Position numbers and translations under genes: made by a program. This document shows, one piece after another, positions 8,939-17,881 of a DNA stretch of 64,000 nt. The notes under the pieces were generated by a model. The model worked only from the letters and a program-made list of their open reading frames with translations, had not been told where the DNA came from and did no database searches. Positions within the stretch are counted from its first letter, which is position 1; each line of letters opens with the position of its first letter. Origin of the DNA: Marinobacter salinexigens. GTDB taxonomy: Bacteria; Pseudomonadota; Gammaproteobacteria; Pseudomonadales; Oleiphilaceae. The stretch lies in the NCBI RefSeq assembly GCF_008370345.1, contig NZ_VTUU01000007.1:62001-126000 (forward strand), given 5' to 3'.

Positions 8939-10273
8939 CTACATCAGGTTGGGCAGGAAGGTTACGATTTCAGGGAAGATCACCAGCAGAGCGATCGTGA
9001 TGATGTCCATCACGATGAACCAGGACACACCCCGGAATATCTGGGACAGGCGGACATCGTCATTCACCACGGACTTGAGAATGAAGCAGTTGATGCCAAC
9101 CGGAGGAGAAACCAGACCGATTTCCAGATATTTGATCATGATGATGCCGAACCAGATGAGGTCGTAATCGAGCCCCTTCACAATCGGAATCACAATGGGC
9201 AGGGTCAGCAGCATGATCTCAATGGAGCCCATGAAGGTGCCCAGAAAGATGTAGAGCAAGGACAGCGATGCAATCACCACGATGGGATGAACGTCGAAGC
9301 TGCCGGCCCAACTGGTGAGCTCTGCGGCAATGCCTGTCAGTGCGGTGAACGAGGTCACCATATAGGCGCCGATCACGGCAGCAAACAGCATTGAGGTGCT
9401 CTTGAGGGTTTCGAGAAGGGCGGAGGATGTTTTCTCGCGGTTTATTCTTCTCGAAAACAGGCTGATAAGGAACGCGATGGCGGCTCCGATTGCACCTGCT
9501 TCCGAGGGTGTGAACATGCCGGTGTAAAGCCCCGATACCACAACAGTCAGGAGCAGCAGCATCCCCCAGGTACTCTTGAGGGAGCCGAACTTTTCCTGCC
9601 AGGTGGATTTCTCGGTTGGTGGCGCCAGGGCCGGATTGATCTTGGCGCGGATCATCACCATGCCGACATAAATCAGCAAAGAAAGCAGCCCCGGAATGAT
9701 GCCGGCAACGAACATCGCAGCGATGGACTGGTCCGTAAACACTGCATACAGAATCATCAGGATACTTGGGGGAATCAGTGAGCCCAAGGTACCTGAGGCT
9801 GCCACAACACCTGTTGCCAGGCCTTTGTCGTAGCCGCGGGCGAGCATTTCCGGGACCGCCATACGCCCCATGGCTGCGGCCGTTGCCAGGCTGCTACCGC
9901 TGATGGCCGCAAATAGCGCACAGCCCACTGATGATGCTACGGCCAGACCGCCGGGCACTCGCCCAAGCCACATACGGGCGGTATGGTACAGGTCCTTGGT
10001 GAAACCCGCCTCGGTGGCGATGTATCCCATGAGCAGAAACATCGGAATGGTGACGAACGTGTATTCCGCTGTTGAGGAATAAGGGAGTTCGCCAAGAAAG
10101 CTGTTGGCGGCCATGAATCCCAGTTCGAGATCAAACCCTCCCCCACGGCCAGCCATGACAATAACCAGTCCGGTATAACCGGTGGCCACCAGCACAACAG
10201 AAATGGGAATTCTCAACAGCAGCATAGAGACCATGCCGACTGTTGCCCAGATTCCAATGGTGGTTGGATCCAT
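8939..10273 (-). CDS. TRAP transporter large permease (DctM family)
   Basis: A 444-residue membrane protein with about 12 hydrophobic segments, the transport subunit of a tripartite ATP-independent periplasmic (Na+-driven) carrier. Typical signatures are SGSSLATAAAMGRMAVPEM, SGTLGSLIPPSI and the C-terminal EIGLVSPPVGIN. It starts 3 bp after the small permease stop, giving tight coupling. The substrate is probably an organic acid used by the adjacent CoA ligase. Confidence 0.95.
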   Translation of the reverse strand: MDPTTIGIWATVGMVSMLLLRIPISVVLVATGYTGLVIVMAGRGGGFDLELGFMAANSFLGELPYSSTAEYTFVTIPMFLLMGYIATEAGFTKDLYHTARMWLGRVPGGLAVASSVGCALFAAISGSSLATAAAMGRMAVPEMLARGYDKGLATGVVAASGTLGSLIPPSILMILYAVFTDQSIAAMFVAGIIPGLLSLLIYVGMVMIRAKINPALAPPTEKSTWQEKFGSLKSTWGMLLLLTVVVSGLYTGMFTPSEAGAIGAAIAFLISLFSRRINREKTSSALLETLKSTSMLFAAVIGAYMVTSFTALTGIAAELTSWAGSFDVHPIVVIASLSLLYIFLGTFMGSIEIMLLTLPIVIPIVKGLDYDLIWFGIIMIKYLEIGLVSPPVGINCFILKSVVNDDVRLSQIFRGVSWFIVMDIITIALLVIFPEIVTFLPNLM

Positions 10274-10276
10274 GAG

Positions 10277-10861
10277 TCACACACCTGTTCCGTTTTTTGT
10301 TTGAGTGTTACCGGAGGTGTAGCCTTCGGTTGCTTCGAGTGCCTGAGTGAGTTCCGTCTCGTGCTTTGGTCTGGCGGCTCTGAACACCAGTTGTACAAAC
10401 ATGCGCACACACCACCAGCCGAGTCCGAGAGGGATCAGGGCCTTGGCAGGCCATTCCGGTATGCTCAGCGCGCTGCCGTAGGCAATGGCATCAAGCTCCC
10501 AGGCTTCCCATGCCATCTGGGCACTGAACCAGGTCATCAGGCCGAAAAATGTGATGCCGATGATTAGTCCAAGTTTGACCAGTACGGTCTGGATTTTTTG
10601 TGGGAAGTGCTCGGTGATAACCGTGACTTCCAGGTGGGCTCCGACGGATTGAACAAAGCCCATGGGTAGGAAGACCACCGCTACCATCAGCATTTCGGAG
10701 AACAGCAGGTCGTCCGGCACCGACTTGGAAAAGAAGGTGCGTCCGATGACTGATACAAAGGTGATGATTACCATCAGCGCCAGCAGGCACTGACTCAGGC
10801 GGACAATCTGTTGGTCAATCGCGCCGATCAGGCGGATGAATGACTCTCCGGGTCTGGCCAT
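10277..10861 (-). CDS. TRAP transporter small permease (DctQ family)
   Basis: A 194-residue protein with four predicted membrane helices (about residues 20-45, 55-75, 95-120 and 140-165), the usual DctQ layout. It sits between the binding protein and large permease genes, 3 bp before the latter. The C-terminal 30 residues are hydrophilic and low in complexity, ending near TQTKNGTGV. Confidence 0.93.
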   Translation of the reverse strand: MARPGESFIRLIGAIDQQIVRLSQCLLALMVIITFVSVIGRTFFSKSVPDDLLFSEMLMVAVVFLPMGFVQSVGAHLEVTVITEHFPQKIQTVLVKLGLIIGITFFGLMTWFSAQMAWEAWELDAIAYGSALSIPEWPAKALIPLGLGWWCVRMFVQLVFRAARPKHETELTQALEATEGYTSGNTQTKNGTGV

Positions 10862-10899
10862 GAGGACATCCTTCGTCTTCGCAGGAGGCTATAAGACAT

Positions 10900-10928
10900 C
10901 GGAGCGGCAGGATTGAATCGCCGCTCCG
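10900..10928 (-). terminator. intercistronic hairpin between dctP-type and dctQ-type genes
   Basis: A perfect 9 bp GC-rich stem (CGGAGCGGC / GCCGCTCCG) with an 11-base loop directly after the binding-protein stop codon. It has no T-run, so it is more likely an mRNA stabiliser or partial attenuator than a full terminator. Confidence 0.55.
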
Positions 10929-10937
10929 GATCTGGTC

Positions 10938-12032
10938 TCAGTTACGTTCCCAGGGGTAACCCTGTTCGCGTACTTCCTTCTCGACGTTGTTCAGTTCGGC
11001 CAGTAGCTTTTGGTGGATTTCCGTGGCTGCCGGATTGCGTTTGGCGAGGTCAGCAACGTATTGATTAACCGCCGGGGTGTATTCCTCTTCCCATACTTTG
11101 CGTTGTTCTTCGTTCAGGCGATAGAACTCAACGGGATAGTCCGGGTTGTTCTTGAGGGCATCCAGAGCCATGTCGGCCGCTTCCAGTCCTGCCTGCGCCA
11201 TTTTTTCATTGAAAATGGGCTCAAGGTCAGAAATGACCTTCTGTTCTTCCGGGGAAAGGCTGTTCCAGACCCTCTGGTTCATCATCACAGCGACCAGGGA
11301 CTGGCCAATACCTGTCTGGACAACGTATTTAACGACTTCGTTGTGTTTGTACGGGAGAATCAGGTAGATATAGCTCTGCACGCCATCAACGGTGCCTCGC
11401 TCCAGTGCAGAGTAGAAATCCGCAAAGGTCAGGTTTACCGGAGTTACATCCCAGTCTTCGGCTTTAGCGGCGATGATTCCCCGGTTGGTCAGTCGAACTT
11501 TGTCACCTTTGAAATCTTCCGGGGAAATGTAGGGCCTGGTTGTGCTGAGATTTGCTCGGAAGCCGCTGGAATAGTAGCCAATCGGTTTTAGACCGGTGAT
11601 CAGAGCCTCCTTGTCCATGGCTTCGGAGTCTTTAACGGTACGGCTCCATGCCTCCACCGCTACGTAGTTGTCACCGGAACCGAGTTCTGTTTGCGACACG
11701 CCCAGCAGAGGCGCGATGGTTGTGCTGTATTCCGGGGAAACCGGACCGATATCCGCGATACCTGCCTGAATGCCCTTGGCGGCATCCTTGAATTTCAGGA
11801 GGCTCTGCAACCAGTGGATCTCTATGTCCAGGGAGCCGTTGGTACGCTTTGAAACCTCTTCCGCCCACCAGCGGAGAACACGATTAGTGGGGCGATCCGT
11901 CGGGGGAGCCGGAGTGGAGTAGTGAAGCGTGCGTGCCTCGACCTGACCCACTCCGAACCCTGCGACGAGTGCGATCATCAGGGCACATGTGGGAAATGTT
12001 TTTCGTAGACTGAATTGCTTGAATCGTTCCAT
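10938..12032 (-). CDS. TRAP transporter substrate-binding protein (DctP family)
   Basis: A periplasmic solute receptor of 364 residues. I take ATG 12032, preceded by GAGG at six-base spacing; a GTG 12 bases further upstream overlaps that site. The signal peptide is clear (FPTCALMIALVAGFGVGQVEA, cleavage near VEA-R). The DctP fold is seen in GIQAGIADIGPVSPEY, PEDFKGDKVRLTNRG and the dimer helix region, and it ends in EQGYPWERN. It is first of the three TRAP genes and 95 bp after the thiolase. Confidence 0.94.
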   Translation of the reverse strand: MERFKQFSLRKTFPTCALMIALVAGFGVGQVEARTLHYSTPAPPTDRPTNRVLRWWAEEVSKRTNGSLDIEIHWLQSLLKFKDAAKGIQAGIADIGPVSPEYSTTIAPLLGVSQTELGSGDNYVAVEAWSRTVKDSEAMDKEALITGLKPIGYYSSGFRANLSTTRPYISPEDFKGDKVRLTNRGIIAAKAEDWDVTPVNLTFADFYSALERGTVDGVQSYIYLILPYKHNEVVKYVVQTGIGQSLVAVMMNQRVWNSLSPEEQKVISDLEPIFNEKMAQAGLEAADMALDALKNNPDYPVEFYRLNEEQRKVWEEEYTPAVNQYVADLAKRNPAATEIHQKLLAELNNVEKEVREQGYPWERN

Positions 12033-12127
12033 GGGTGGCCTCACTGTTTATTGTTGTCTTGCCAGGGTTTGTTCCGAAGCATCAAGTCCGGGTGGGCCCG
12101 ATGCTTATACGCAGTCTTTGAGCGAAC

Positions 12128-13321
12128 TTACGCGCGCTTGTAGAGCGTCACAACACATGCTCCACCCAGACCAAGGTTATGCTGAAGGGCCAGTCGGGCA
12201 CCCTCTACCTGACGCTGTTCAGCGGTGCCGCGAAGTTGTGATACCAGCTCATAGCACTGGGCGAGGCCGGTTGCGCCCAGTGGGTGACCTTTCGACAGCA
12301 GTCCACCGGAGGGATTGGTGACAATACGCCCCCCATAGGTGTTGTCGCCGTCGATAATGAATTTTTCGGCGCTACCCTCGGGAGTCAGTCCCAGGGCCTC
12401 ATAGGTGATCAGCTCGTTGGCTGTGAAGCAGTCATGGAGTTCAACCACGTCCAGGTCTTCAGGGCTTATGCCAGCGTGTTCGTAGACCAGTTCAGCCGCT
12501 GAGGCTGTCATGTCATAGCCCACCAGCTTCATCATATCGTTACTTTCAAAGGTACTGGGACCATCGGTTGTCATCGCCTGGGCCGCGATGACAACGCCAG
12601 TGTCGAGATTGTGTTTGCGGGCAAACTCGGCGGAACAGACAATCGCGGCAGCCGCTCCACAGGTTGGCGGACAACACTGGTAGCGGGTCAGCGGGCCGTA
12701 TACCGTCGGCGACTCCATGATTTCCTCCAGCGTCAGAGGGTTACGGAACACCGCAAAGGGGTTGTTTGCTGCATGTTGGCGGGCTTTTACGGAGATGCGC
12801 CCCAGGGTGTCCGGTCGAATGCCGTACCGCTCGATGTAGTCAGCACCAGCACCCCCGAAGAACTGGGCGGCACGGGGCAGATTGGGGTCAATGCCCTGGC
12901 GGGCCTTCATGACTTCAACAAAGCGCTCCATGGGTGAAGGACGGTCGTCGTACGCGCCTTTCAGAGCTCCGGGAACCATCTGTTCAAAACCCAGGGCGAT
13001 GGCACACTCCACCGAACCGCTTTCGACGGCTTGACGCGCCATGAACAGTGCGCTGGAACCGGTGGAACAGTTGTTGTTGACGTTAAACACCGGAATTCCG
13101 GTAAGGCCTACGCCGTAAATGGCGGCCTGACCAGAGGTTGAGTCACCGTAGACGTAGCCCACATAAGCCTGTTCTACCAGCTTGTAGTCAACGCCAGCAT
13201 CGTCGAGTGCTTTCCTCGCCGCATTAGCGCCCATCACGTGATAGGGATCGCTGGCTCCGGGTTTGGTGAAAGGGATCATTCCCACGCCGACGACGTGGAC
13301 GGTTCGTTGACTATCTTGCAT
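12128..13321 (-). CDS. thiolase, SCP-x type
   Basis: A 397-residue thiolase of the sterol-carrier-protein-X type. The nucleophilic Cys is in NNNCSTGSSALFMAR (about residue 85), and the catalytic His motif is GGLLSKGHPLGATGLAQC. VVELHDCFTANELI is characteristic of SCP-x thiolases, whose substrates are often branched 3-ketoacyl-CoAs. There is no C-terminal SCP2 domain. It would cleave the 3-ketoacyl-CoA made after the ACAD/kinase steps encoded upstream. Confidence 0.92.
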   Translation of the reverse strand: MQDSQRTVHVVGVGMIPFTKPGASDPYHVMGANAARKALDDAGVDYKLVEQAYVGYVYGDSTSGQAAIYGVGLTGIPVFNVNNNCSTGSSALFMARQAVESGSVECAIALGFEQMVPGALKGAYDDRPSPMERFVEVMKARQGIDPNLPRAAQFFGGAGADYIERYGIRPDTLGRISVKARQHAANNPFAVFRNPLTLEEIMESPTVYGPLTRYQCCPPTCGAAAAIVCSAEFARKHNLDTGVVIAAQAMTTDGPSTFESNDMMKLVGYDMTASAAELVYEHAGISPEDLDVVELHDCFTANELITYEALGLTPEGSAEKFIIDGDNTYGGRIVTNPSGGLLSKGHPLGATGLAQCYELVSQLRGTAEQRQVEGARLALQHNLGLGGACVVTLYKRA

Positions 13322-13413
13322 GGCCGTTCTCCATTTATTGTTAATCGTTCATTCAGTATTCAGCGGCTTAATGGCTGTTCCAATGGCGGATTGATGGAAA
13401 GTCACTGTCAAAA

Positions 13414-14694
13414 CTAAACAGCTCCTGGTTGCTTGATGTAGCCAAACAGGTAGGCCGCAATCTTGCGCATCTGTATTTCATCTGAGCCTTCCGTGATGCG
13501 GTATCTGCGATGGTGGCGGTAGATATGTTCGAAGGGCTTATGCCGCGAATAGCCGATGCCGCCATGCACCTGCATGGCTGTGTCAGCGGCTTCGCAGCAG
13601 AGACGGTTGGCAGTGTAATTGCACATGGCGACCTTGTCGGACAGCTGCTTCTCCACGTCCTTTTTGGTCATTCGATCCATTTGCCAGGCGGTCTGACGAA
13701 TAAACGTTCGCAGCATTTCTGCACGAGTGGCCAGTTCGACCAGAGGAAACTGAATGCCCTGACTGCGGGCCAGCTCCTGGCCGAAGGGCTTCCGCTCCCG
13801 GGCGTAGTGAACGCTTTCCCTGATGCAGTAATCCGCCGCACCAAGGCTGGAGGCTGCCTGGCGAATGCGATTCTGATGGACAAAGTGCTGTGCAATCGCC
13901 AGCCCGGCATTAACCTCTCCGAGAACGGCATCCTCAGGCACCCAGACATTCGTGAAGCTGACGCGAGGGTGGTCGGTAGGCATGTTGAATGTCCACAGAT
14001 ACTCCTCGACCCGGACACCTGCAGTGTTGGTGGGCACCAGAAATGTGGTGATGCCTCTGGCATTACCCGGCTCGCCACTGGTGCGGGCGAAGACCACAAT
14101 GTGGGTGGCCGTATGGAGGCCCGTCGTCCACATTTTTTCGCCATCAATACGCCAGCCGTCCTGTCCGTTGCGACACTCCGGCACAGCCCGTGTTTCCATG
14201 TGGGTTGCATCGGAACCATGATCCGGCTCGGTCAGACCGAATGACAGTTTCAGGTGTTCATCCAGCATGCCTTTGATAAAAATGTCTTGCTGGGACTGCG
14301 AGCCGAAGTCGCGGATAACCAGCACAAAGGGTTTGTTGCCGACGATGGAGTGTTCGTTCTGCAAATCGTTGTGAAGGCCAAGCCCTTTAGCCGCCAGGTG
14401 TTCCCGGATGACGGCCATCCACAGGTTGTTCCCCCCTTTGCCTCCCATCTCTGGAGGTAGGGCGAAACGAAGGTGTCCGGCCTTGTCTGCCCGCCGTCGG
14501 GCTTCTTTAAGCAGCGCTTCCCACTCGGGTCTTGGCAGCCCCTGGTTTTCGAAGTCTGTTCTGGCCCACTCCCTGCGGTGGTCGAAAAAACGGATATTGT
14601 CATGTTCCGACTCCAGAGGCCTGATGTCCGATTCGATAAAACGGTCAAGCTCATCAAGGTAGTTAACAAGTTCCTTGGGAAGGTCAAAGTTCAT
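13414..14694 (-). CDS. acyl-CoA dehydrogenase, ACAD11/LvaC-like
   Basis: A 426-residue ACAD with a longer N-terminus than the others. The FAD motif GLTEPDHGSDATHMET, MQVHGGIGYSRHKP and a YEGT-type base (about Glu402 in RITEGSDEIQ) are present. Sequence style and context match the ACAD11-like enzymes encoded beside an APH-family kinase. In Pseudomonas putida LvaC, such an enzyme removes phosphate from 4-phospho-acyl-CoA to give an enoyl or 3-hydroxyacyl-CoA. The 5' partner gene overlaps its start by 11 bases, so translation is probably coupled. Confidence 0.9.
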   Translation of the reverse strand: MNFDLPKELVNYLDELDRFIESDIRPLESEHDNIRFFDHRREWARTDFENQGLPRPEWEALLKEARRRADKAGHLRFALPPEMGGKGGNNLWMAVIREHLAAKGLGLHNDLQNEHSIVGNKPFVLVIRDFGSQSQQDIFIKGMLDEHLKLSFGLTEPDHGSDATHMETRAVPECRNGQDGWRIDGEKMWTTGLHTATHIVVFARTSGEPGNARGITTFLVPTNTAGVRVEEYLWTFNMPTDHPRVSFTNVWVPEDAVLGEVNAGLAIAQHFVHQNRIRQAASSLGAADYCIRESVHYARERKPFGQELARSQGIQFPLVELATRAEMLRTFIRQTAWQMDRMTKKDVEKQLSDKVAMCNYTANRLCCEAADTAMQVHGGIGYSRHKPFEHIYRHHRRYRITEGSDEIQMRKIAAYLFGYIKQPGAV

Positions 14695-15076
14695 GGTTTG
14701 CTCCAGATCGTAGTGCGGCCTGGTAGCTACTGTACTCAGGCTGGTCTACCGCGAGTGTGCTGAGGGTTGTTGCCCAGAGATGTTCTGTGAGGCCGGGTGT
14801 ATGAGGCCCGAAATCGCCGCAGGCAATGCCTTCGCAGAGCTGGAGATTCATTGCATGCAGGGCGTCCTGACGGATACCTGGCAGAGTTGCCAGCCTGAGA
14901 GCTTCTTCCGTTTCCGCACGCTGTCGGAGCCGGAGTTCCCGCTCGACGATATTCAGTACATTGGCGGCCACCCGAATATCGTAGGCGTCTCGTCCGGATA
15001 GCTTTGGAAGTATCTTGTTGCGCAGGAAAAAGCTGACTGACTGGAGAAGCTCATCTGCTTCGGGGGAAGATTGCAT
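14684..15076 (-). CDS. DUF6285-type small protein, LvaB-like
   Basis: A 130-residue, mainly helical protein without signal or membrane segment. The visible stretch KILPKLSGRDAYDIRVAANV is the recognisable part of the DUF6285 family. It overlaps both neighbours: its start touches the kinase stop and its end overlaps the ACAD start. In levulinate catabolism the small LvaB protein is needed with kinase LvaA to phosphorylate 4-hydroxyacyl-CoA. I infer the same partner role from position and size; the family link is from memory and should be confirmed. Confidence 0.8.
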   Translation of the reverse strand: MQSSPEADELLQSVSFFLRNKILPKLSGRDAYDIRVAANVLNIVERELRLRQRAETEEALRLATLPGIRQDALHAMNLQLCEGIACGDFGPHTPGLTEHLWATTLSTLAVDQPEYSSYQAALRSGANHEL

Positions 15077-16101
15077 TATCGGACTCCTTCAAGGGGCGCG
15101 AGCAGGTTCAGCAAATCAATCTCGGTTTCAGAGGTGCGCCGGCCGATAGCTGCCCGTTCGATAGTCCGGGGAGAGCCATCCCCCGGAGATCTGGCCATGC
15201 CCTGGCACATCACGCCCCACTTGAGACAACCCATGACCTCCCAGAAACGCACCCGGTCAGGGTCAACATGTCCCCCGCCGGCTTCATACCCGGAAAACAG
15301 ATCCTCACGGTGGCCGAAGCCGCCGACTGGAAGATCGGTCTTCCCGAACCTCCATGAATTGACGCAGAGCCAGCCCAGGTCTTCCATTGGGTCCCCAAGG
15401 TGGGCCAACTCCCAATCGAGCACCGCCCGGAGCCCGGTTTCGCCAACAATGAGGTTGCCATTGCGGAAGTCCCCGTGAACCAGAGTTGGCTCTGCTGTTG
15501 TGACGGGCATATTGCCGCGCAGCCACTGGAACGCCAGCTCGAACACCGGACGATCAAAACCACTGCTGCGATGTCGCAACAGGTAGGTGTCCAGGGTATT
15601 GGGAGCGTCTATCTCCGGGAGGCTCGGGAGTGATGCCACATCCATACTGTGAATGGCGGCCAGAGTCTTGCCACACTGGTAGGCCAGGACCTTGCGGGCC
15701 GCCGTAAACTCGGGGTTTCGTACAATCCGGCCTCCGAGGGTTTCACCGGGTATGAGGTTCATGATGAACCCGTCGCCCATGCCATCATCAGGTTGCAGGA
15801 TCGCGAGCACCTTGGGTACCGGGACACCCGCGGCTGCTGCGTGTTCAAGGAGTGTGGCTTCCAGTGCCATCGGTGAAAGAATGTTGGCTCCCGGGTCGTC
15901 AGATTGACGAACCTCTGACCTGGAACGTCGCAGAATCAGGCTCTGATCTCCGGCAGGGGTCTGCAGCCTGAATGCCCAGGTTTCCTGGTTTGCACCGCCG
16001 GACAGTTGCCTGAGGTCGTCGACGGTTCCCGCCAGAGACTGGCGGTTCATAAGCTGTGTGAGTTGTTGCTGAAGTTTGGGGTCGATCTTTGAGGGAGGCA
16101 T
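15076..16101 (-). CDS. APH-family phosphotransferase, LvaA-like 4-hydroxyacyl-CoA kinase candidate
   Basis: A 341-residue aminoglycoside-phosphotransferase-fold kinase. The catalytic loop LVHGDFRNGNLIVG (Brenner motif) and the metal-binding Asp in AVLDWELAHLGDPMEDLGW are intact. Such kinases beside ACAD11-like genes, or fused to them in human ACAD10/ACAD11, act on 4-hydroxyacyl-CoA rather than antibiotics. It is first gene of the long minus-strand operon. A drug-resistance role is very unlikely given the context. The exact acyl chain is unknown. Confidence 0.88.
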   Translation of the reverse strand: MPPSKIDPKLQQQLTQLMNRQSLAGTVDDLRQLSGGANQETWAFRLQTPAGDQSLILRRSRSEVRQSDDPGANILSPMALEATLLEHAAAAGVPVPKVLAILQPDDGMGDGFIMNLIPGETLGGRIVRNPEFTAARKVLAYQCGKTLAAIHSMDVASLPSLPEIDAPNTLDTYLLRHRSSGFDRPVFELAFQWLRGNMPVTTAEPTLVHGDFRNGNLIVGETGLRAVLDWELAHLGDPMEDLGWLCVNSWRFGKTDLPVGGFGHREDLFSGYEAGGGHVDPDRVRFWEVMGCLKWGVMCQGMARSPGDGSPRTIERAAIGRRTSETEIDLLNLLAPLEGVR

Positions 16102-16236
16102 TCTGTTGTTGTTTTCCTCTACCGCCGATGGTCGAACTCAAGACAATATCGGTGGTGATCCTGACGAGCCAATGGCAGATCTGTGGAAACTGACTGGCAA
16201 TACTTGATAGGGAATTGGTTGGGGAGAGCGGGCTCG

Positions 16237-16268
16237 GAAAAAAGAAAACCCGCCAGGCAGGGGCGGGT
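16237..16268 (-). terminator. intrinsic terminator after the SSS symporter gene
   Basis: On the minus strand a 7 bp ACCCGCC/GGCGGGT stem with a 7-base loop is followed by TTTTCTTTTTT. It stands 30 bases past the symporter stop codon. Confidence 0.85.
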
Positions 16269-16298
16269 CTGTTTATCTGTGCTATGTGATGCTGGGCG

Positions 16299-17672
16299 TC
16301 AGGTGTTGTCTCTTCCTGACAAGGCCGTCATCACCAGCGTAACACCAGAAGATGCGATCAATGCGCCGACAAACGGCGCTAATGTAGGTGCTCCACCCGG
16401 GAAACTGGCAATGGTTATGGCCTCGGAGAGGCTACCGGTGACTACCCAGTCAGGCAGGACAGCTCCAATGAGCCCGGCCAGTGCGCCGGTTATTGCGGCA
16501 ACAGGGGGAACGCGGGGCCAGAGGCCCATCAGAACCGGGATGATGGCCGTTGCGCACAGCAGGTCGGCAATCAGGAACAACCTGAGAACGGACACCCCCT
16601 GCAAGGCGATCACAATAACCGGCACCATCAGAATGACGGTGAACCATCGGGCGGAGGACAGGGTGAGCCCCTTCTTTTCGGCAACCGCCAATGAGGCGAT
16701 ACCGTTCTGGAGCGTATCCACTGACGATGCAACCAGTGTAACTGCCAATATCAGAGCGACGGCGCCTAACCATGCGGGGGCGGCGTTCAGCAGGGCAAAG
16801 AAGGGAATGGCCGGACTGCCCAGATCAAGGCCAGCCATGACAGCGCTTATGCCAAGCCCGCCAACCACGGCAACGACAATCATGGTAGTGCCCCCGCCGA
16901 GTATGGCGCCTTTCCAGAGTGATGCGTTATCCCGAGCCGCCCAGACCCGCTGCCAGTAGCCCTGGTGGAACAGATTGGCAGCGGTGACTGCGAGCACCAG
17001 GGTTAGTGCAACACTGACAGCACTCCAGAACGGAATGCCGGGCAGCTCTGCCGAGCTGGTTGAGGCTGGAAGATGTTTCCAGTCGACAAACAACACCGTC
17101 GCCAGCAGTGCCATCAGAAGCAGCGCCTGCCAGCGGTCGGTAGCAAGGCTGGCTCGTAGCCCGCCCCAGGATGTGTAGATCAGGGTGGTCACGGCCACGG
17201 CAATGATGACGATCTGCCCGTTCAGGTCCGAAAGTAACCCGGTAATGGAGCCGATGGCCGTTAACTCCGCAGACAGAAAACACGCCATGTAGAGAACGGA
17301 TATCAGCGAAACCCAACGGCGCATACCCTTGCCGAAACGCTGTTCTGCGAACTCACTGATACTGCGGCCTTCGGGCATGCTTTCCCGAATCCGGGGGCCG
17401 AGCATGGCAAAGACGATAAACGGCAGTGCCGCGCCCAAGGCATATCCAGCGAGGGCGACAGGGCCAACAAAGGCACCCACTTCCGGAGGCGCAAACAGAA
17501 TCCAGGCGCCCATACCTGAGGCCAGGAATGACAGGCCAATGGTCACAGCGCCCTGGCTGTTGCGGGCCGTCATGTAGTCGTCGAGGGTGTCGGTTGTTTT
17601 GCGGGCACGTAGCCCGAGCCAGCCAAAAAGGCACAAAGCGGCCACAAGGCCCGCCAGGTGGGTCATTATCAT
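16299..17672 (-). CDS. thiV: sodium:solute symporter family protein, probable thiamine or precursor transporter
   Basis: A 457-residue SSS-family (LeuT-fold) carrier with about 12-13 membrane segments; RNSQGAVTIGLSFLASGMGAW near the N-terminus is typical. A TPP riboswitch covers the leader, with the ribosome site inside the aptamer, so expression should fall when thiamine pyrophosphate is high. A TPP-controlled SSS carrier matches ThiV, a predicted thiamine/HMP precursor importer. The symbol rests on regulation plus family; a direct ligand test is lacking. It is a single-gene unit ended by a strong terminator. Confidence 0.75.
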   Translation of the reverse strand: MIMTHLAGLVAALCLFGWLGLRARKTTDTLDDYMTARNSQGAVTIGLSFLASGMGAWILFAPPEVGAFVGPVALAGYALGAALPFIVFAMLGPRIRESMPEGRSISEFAEQRFGKGMRRWVSLISVLYMACFLSAELTAIGSITGLLSDLNGQIVIIAVAVTTLIYTSWGGLRASLATDRWQALLLMALLATVLFVDWKHLPASTSSAELPGIPFWSAVSVALTLVLAVTAANLFHQGYWQRVWAARDNASLWKGAILGGGTTMIVVAVVGGLGISAVMAGLDLGSPAIPFFALLNAAPAWLGAVALILAVTLVASSVDTLQNGIASLAVAEKKGLTLSSARWFTVILMVPVIVIALQGVSVLRLFLIADLLCATAIIPVLMGLWPRVPPVAAITGALAGLIGAVLPDWVVTGSLSEAITIASFPGGAPTLAPFVGALIASSGVTLVMTALSGRDNT

Positions 17673-17677
17673 TGTCG

Positions 17678-17765
17678 CACTTCCTCCGCCGGTGTGAGCC
17701 GGATCAGGTTCCAGGGTCTGTCAAAGACACTCTCAGCCCCGGCTGTCAGCCGGGACTCCCCTGTG
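17678..17765 (-). promoter_or_regulatory. TPP riboswitch (THI element)
   Basis: Read on the minus strand, the conserved parts appear in order: GGGGAGTCCCGG, a short variable hairpin, GGCTGAGAGTG, the ACCCTGGAACCTGATCCGG core, CTCACACCGGCGGAGGAAGTG. CTGAGA and GAACCTGATC are the hallmark pyrimidine- and pyrophosphate-sensing segments. The closing 3' strand includes GGAGGAAG, the likely ribosome site of the downstream ATG at 17672, which suggests control of translation initiation. Confidence 0.95.
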
Positions 17766-17881
17766 GACTGGGTTATTTGGTTAAGCACATCAAGAAAGAA
17801 CAAAAGAGCCTGAATACATGCCGACCAGTGAACATAGCGATCCTTACCCTGAAGAGCAAGGCCCTTGCCTAGAGAGAGCTT

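Noticed and set aside
8558..9394. 278-codon plus-strand frame
   Set aside because: It runs antisense through the ligase and TRAP permease genes; His/Asp/Gly-rich artefact.
15076..16101. Aminoglycoside resistance gene
   Set aside because: The APH fold is present, but the operon context (DUF6285, ACAD, thiolase) points to acyl-CoA metabolism.
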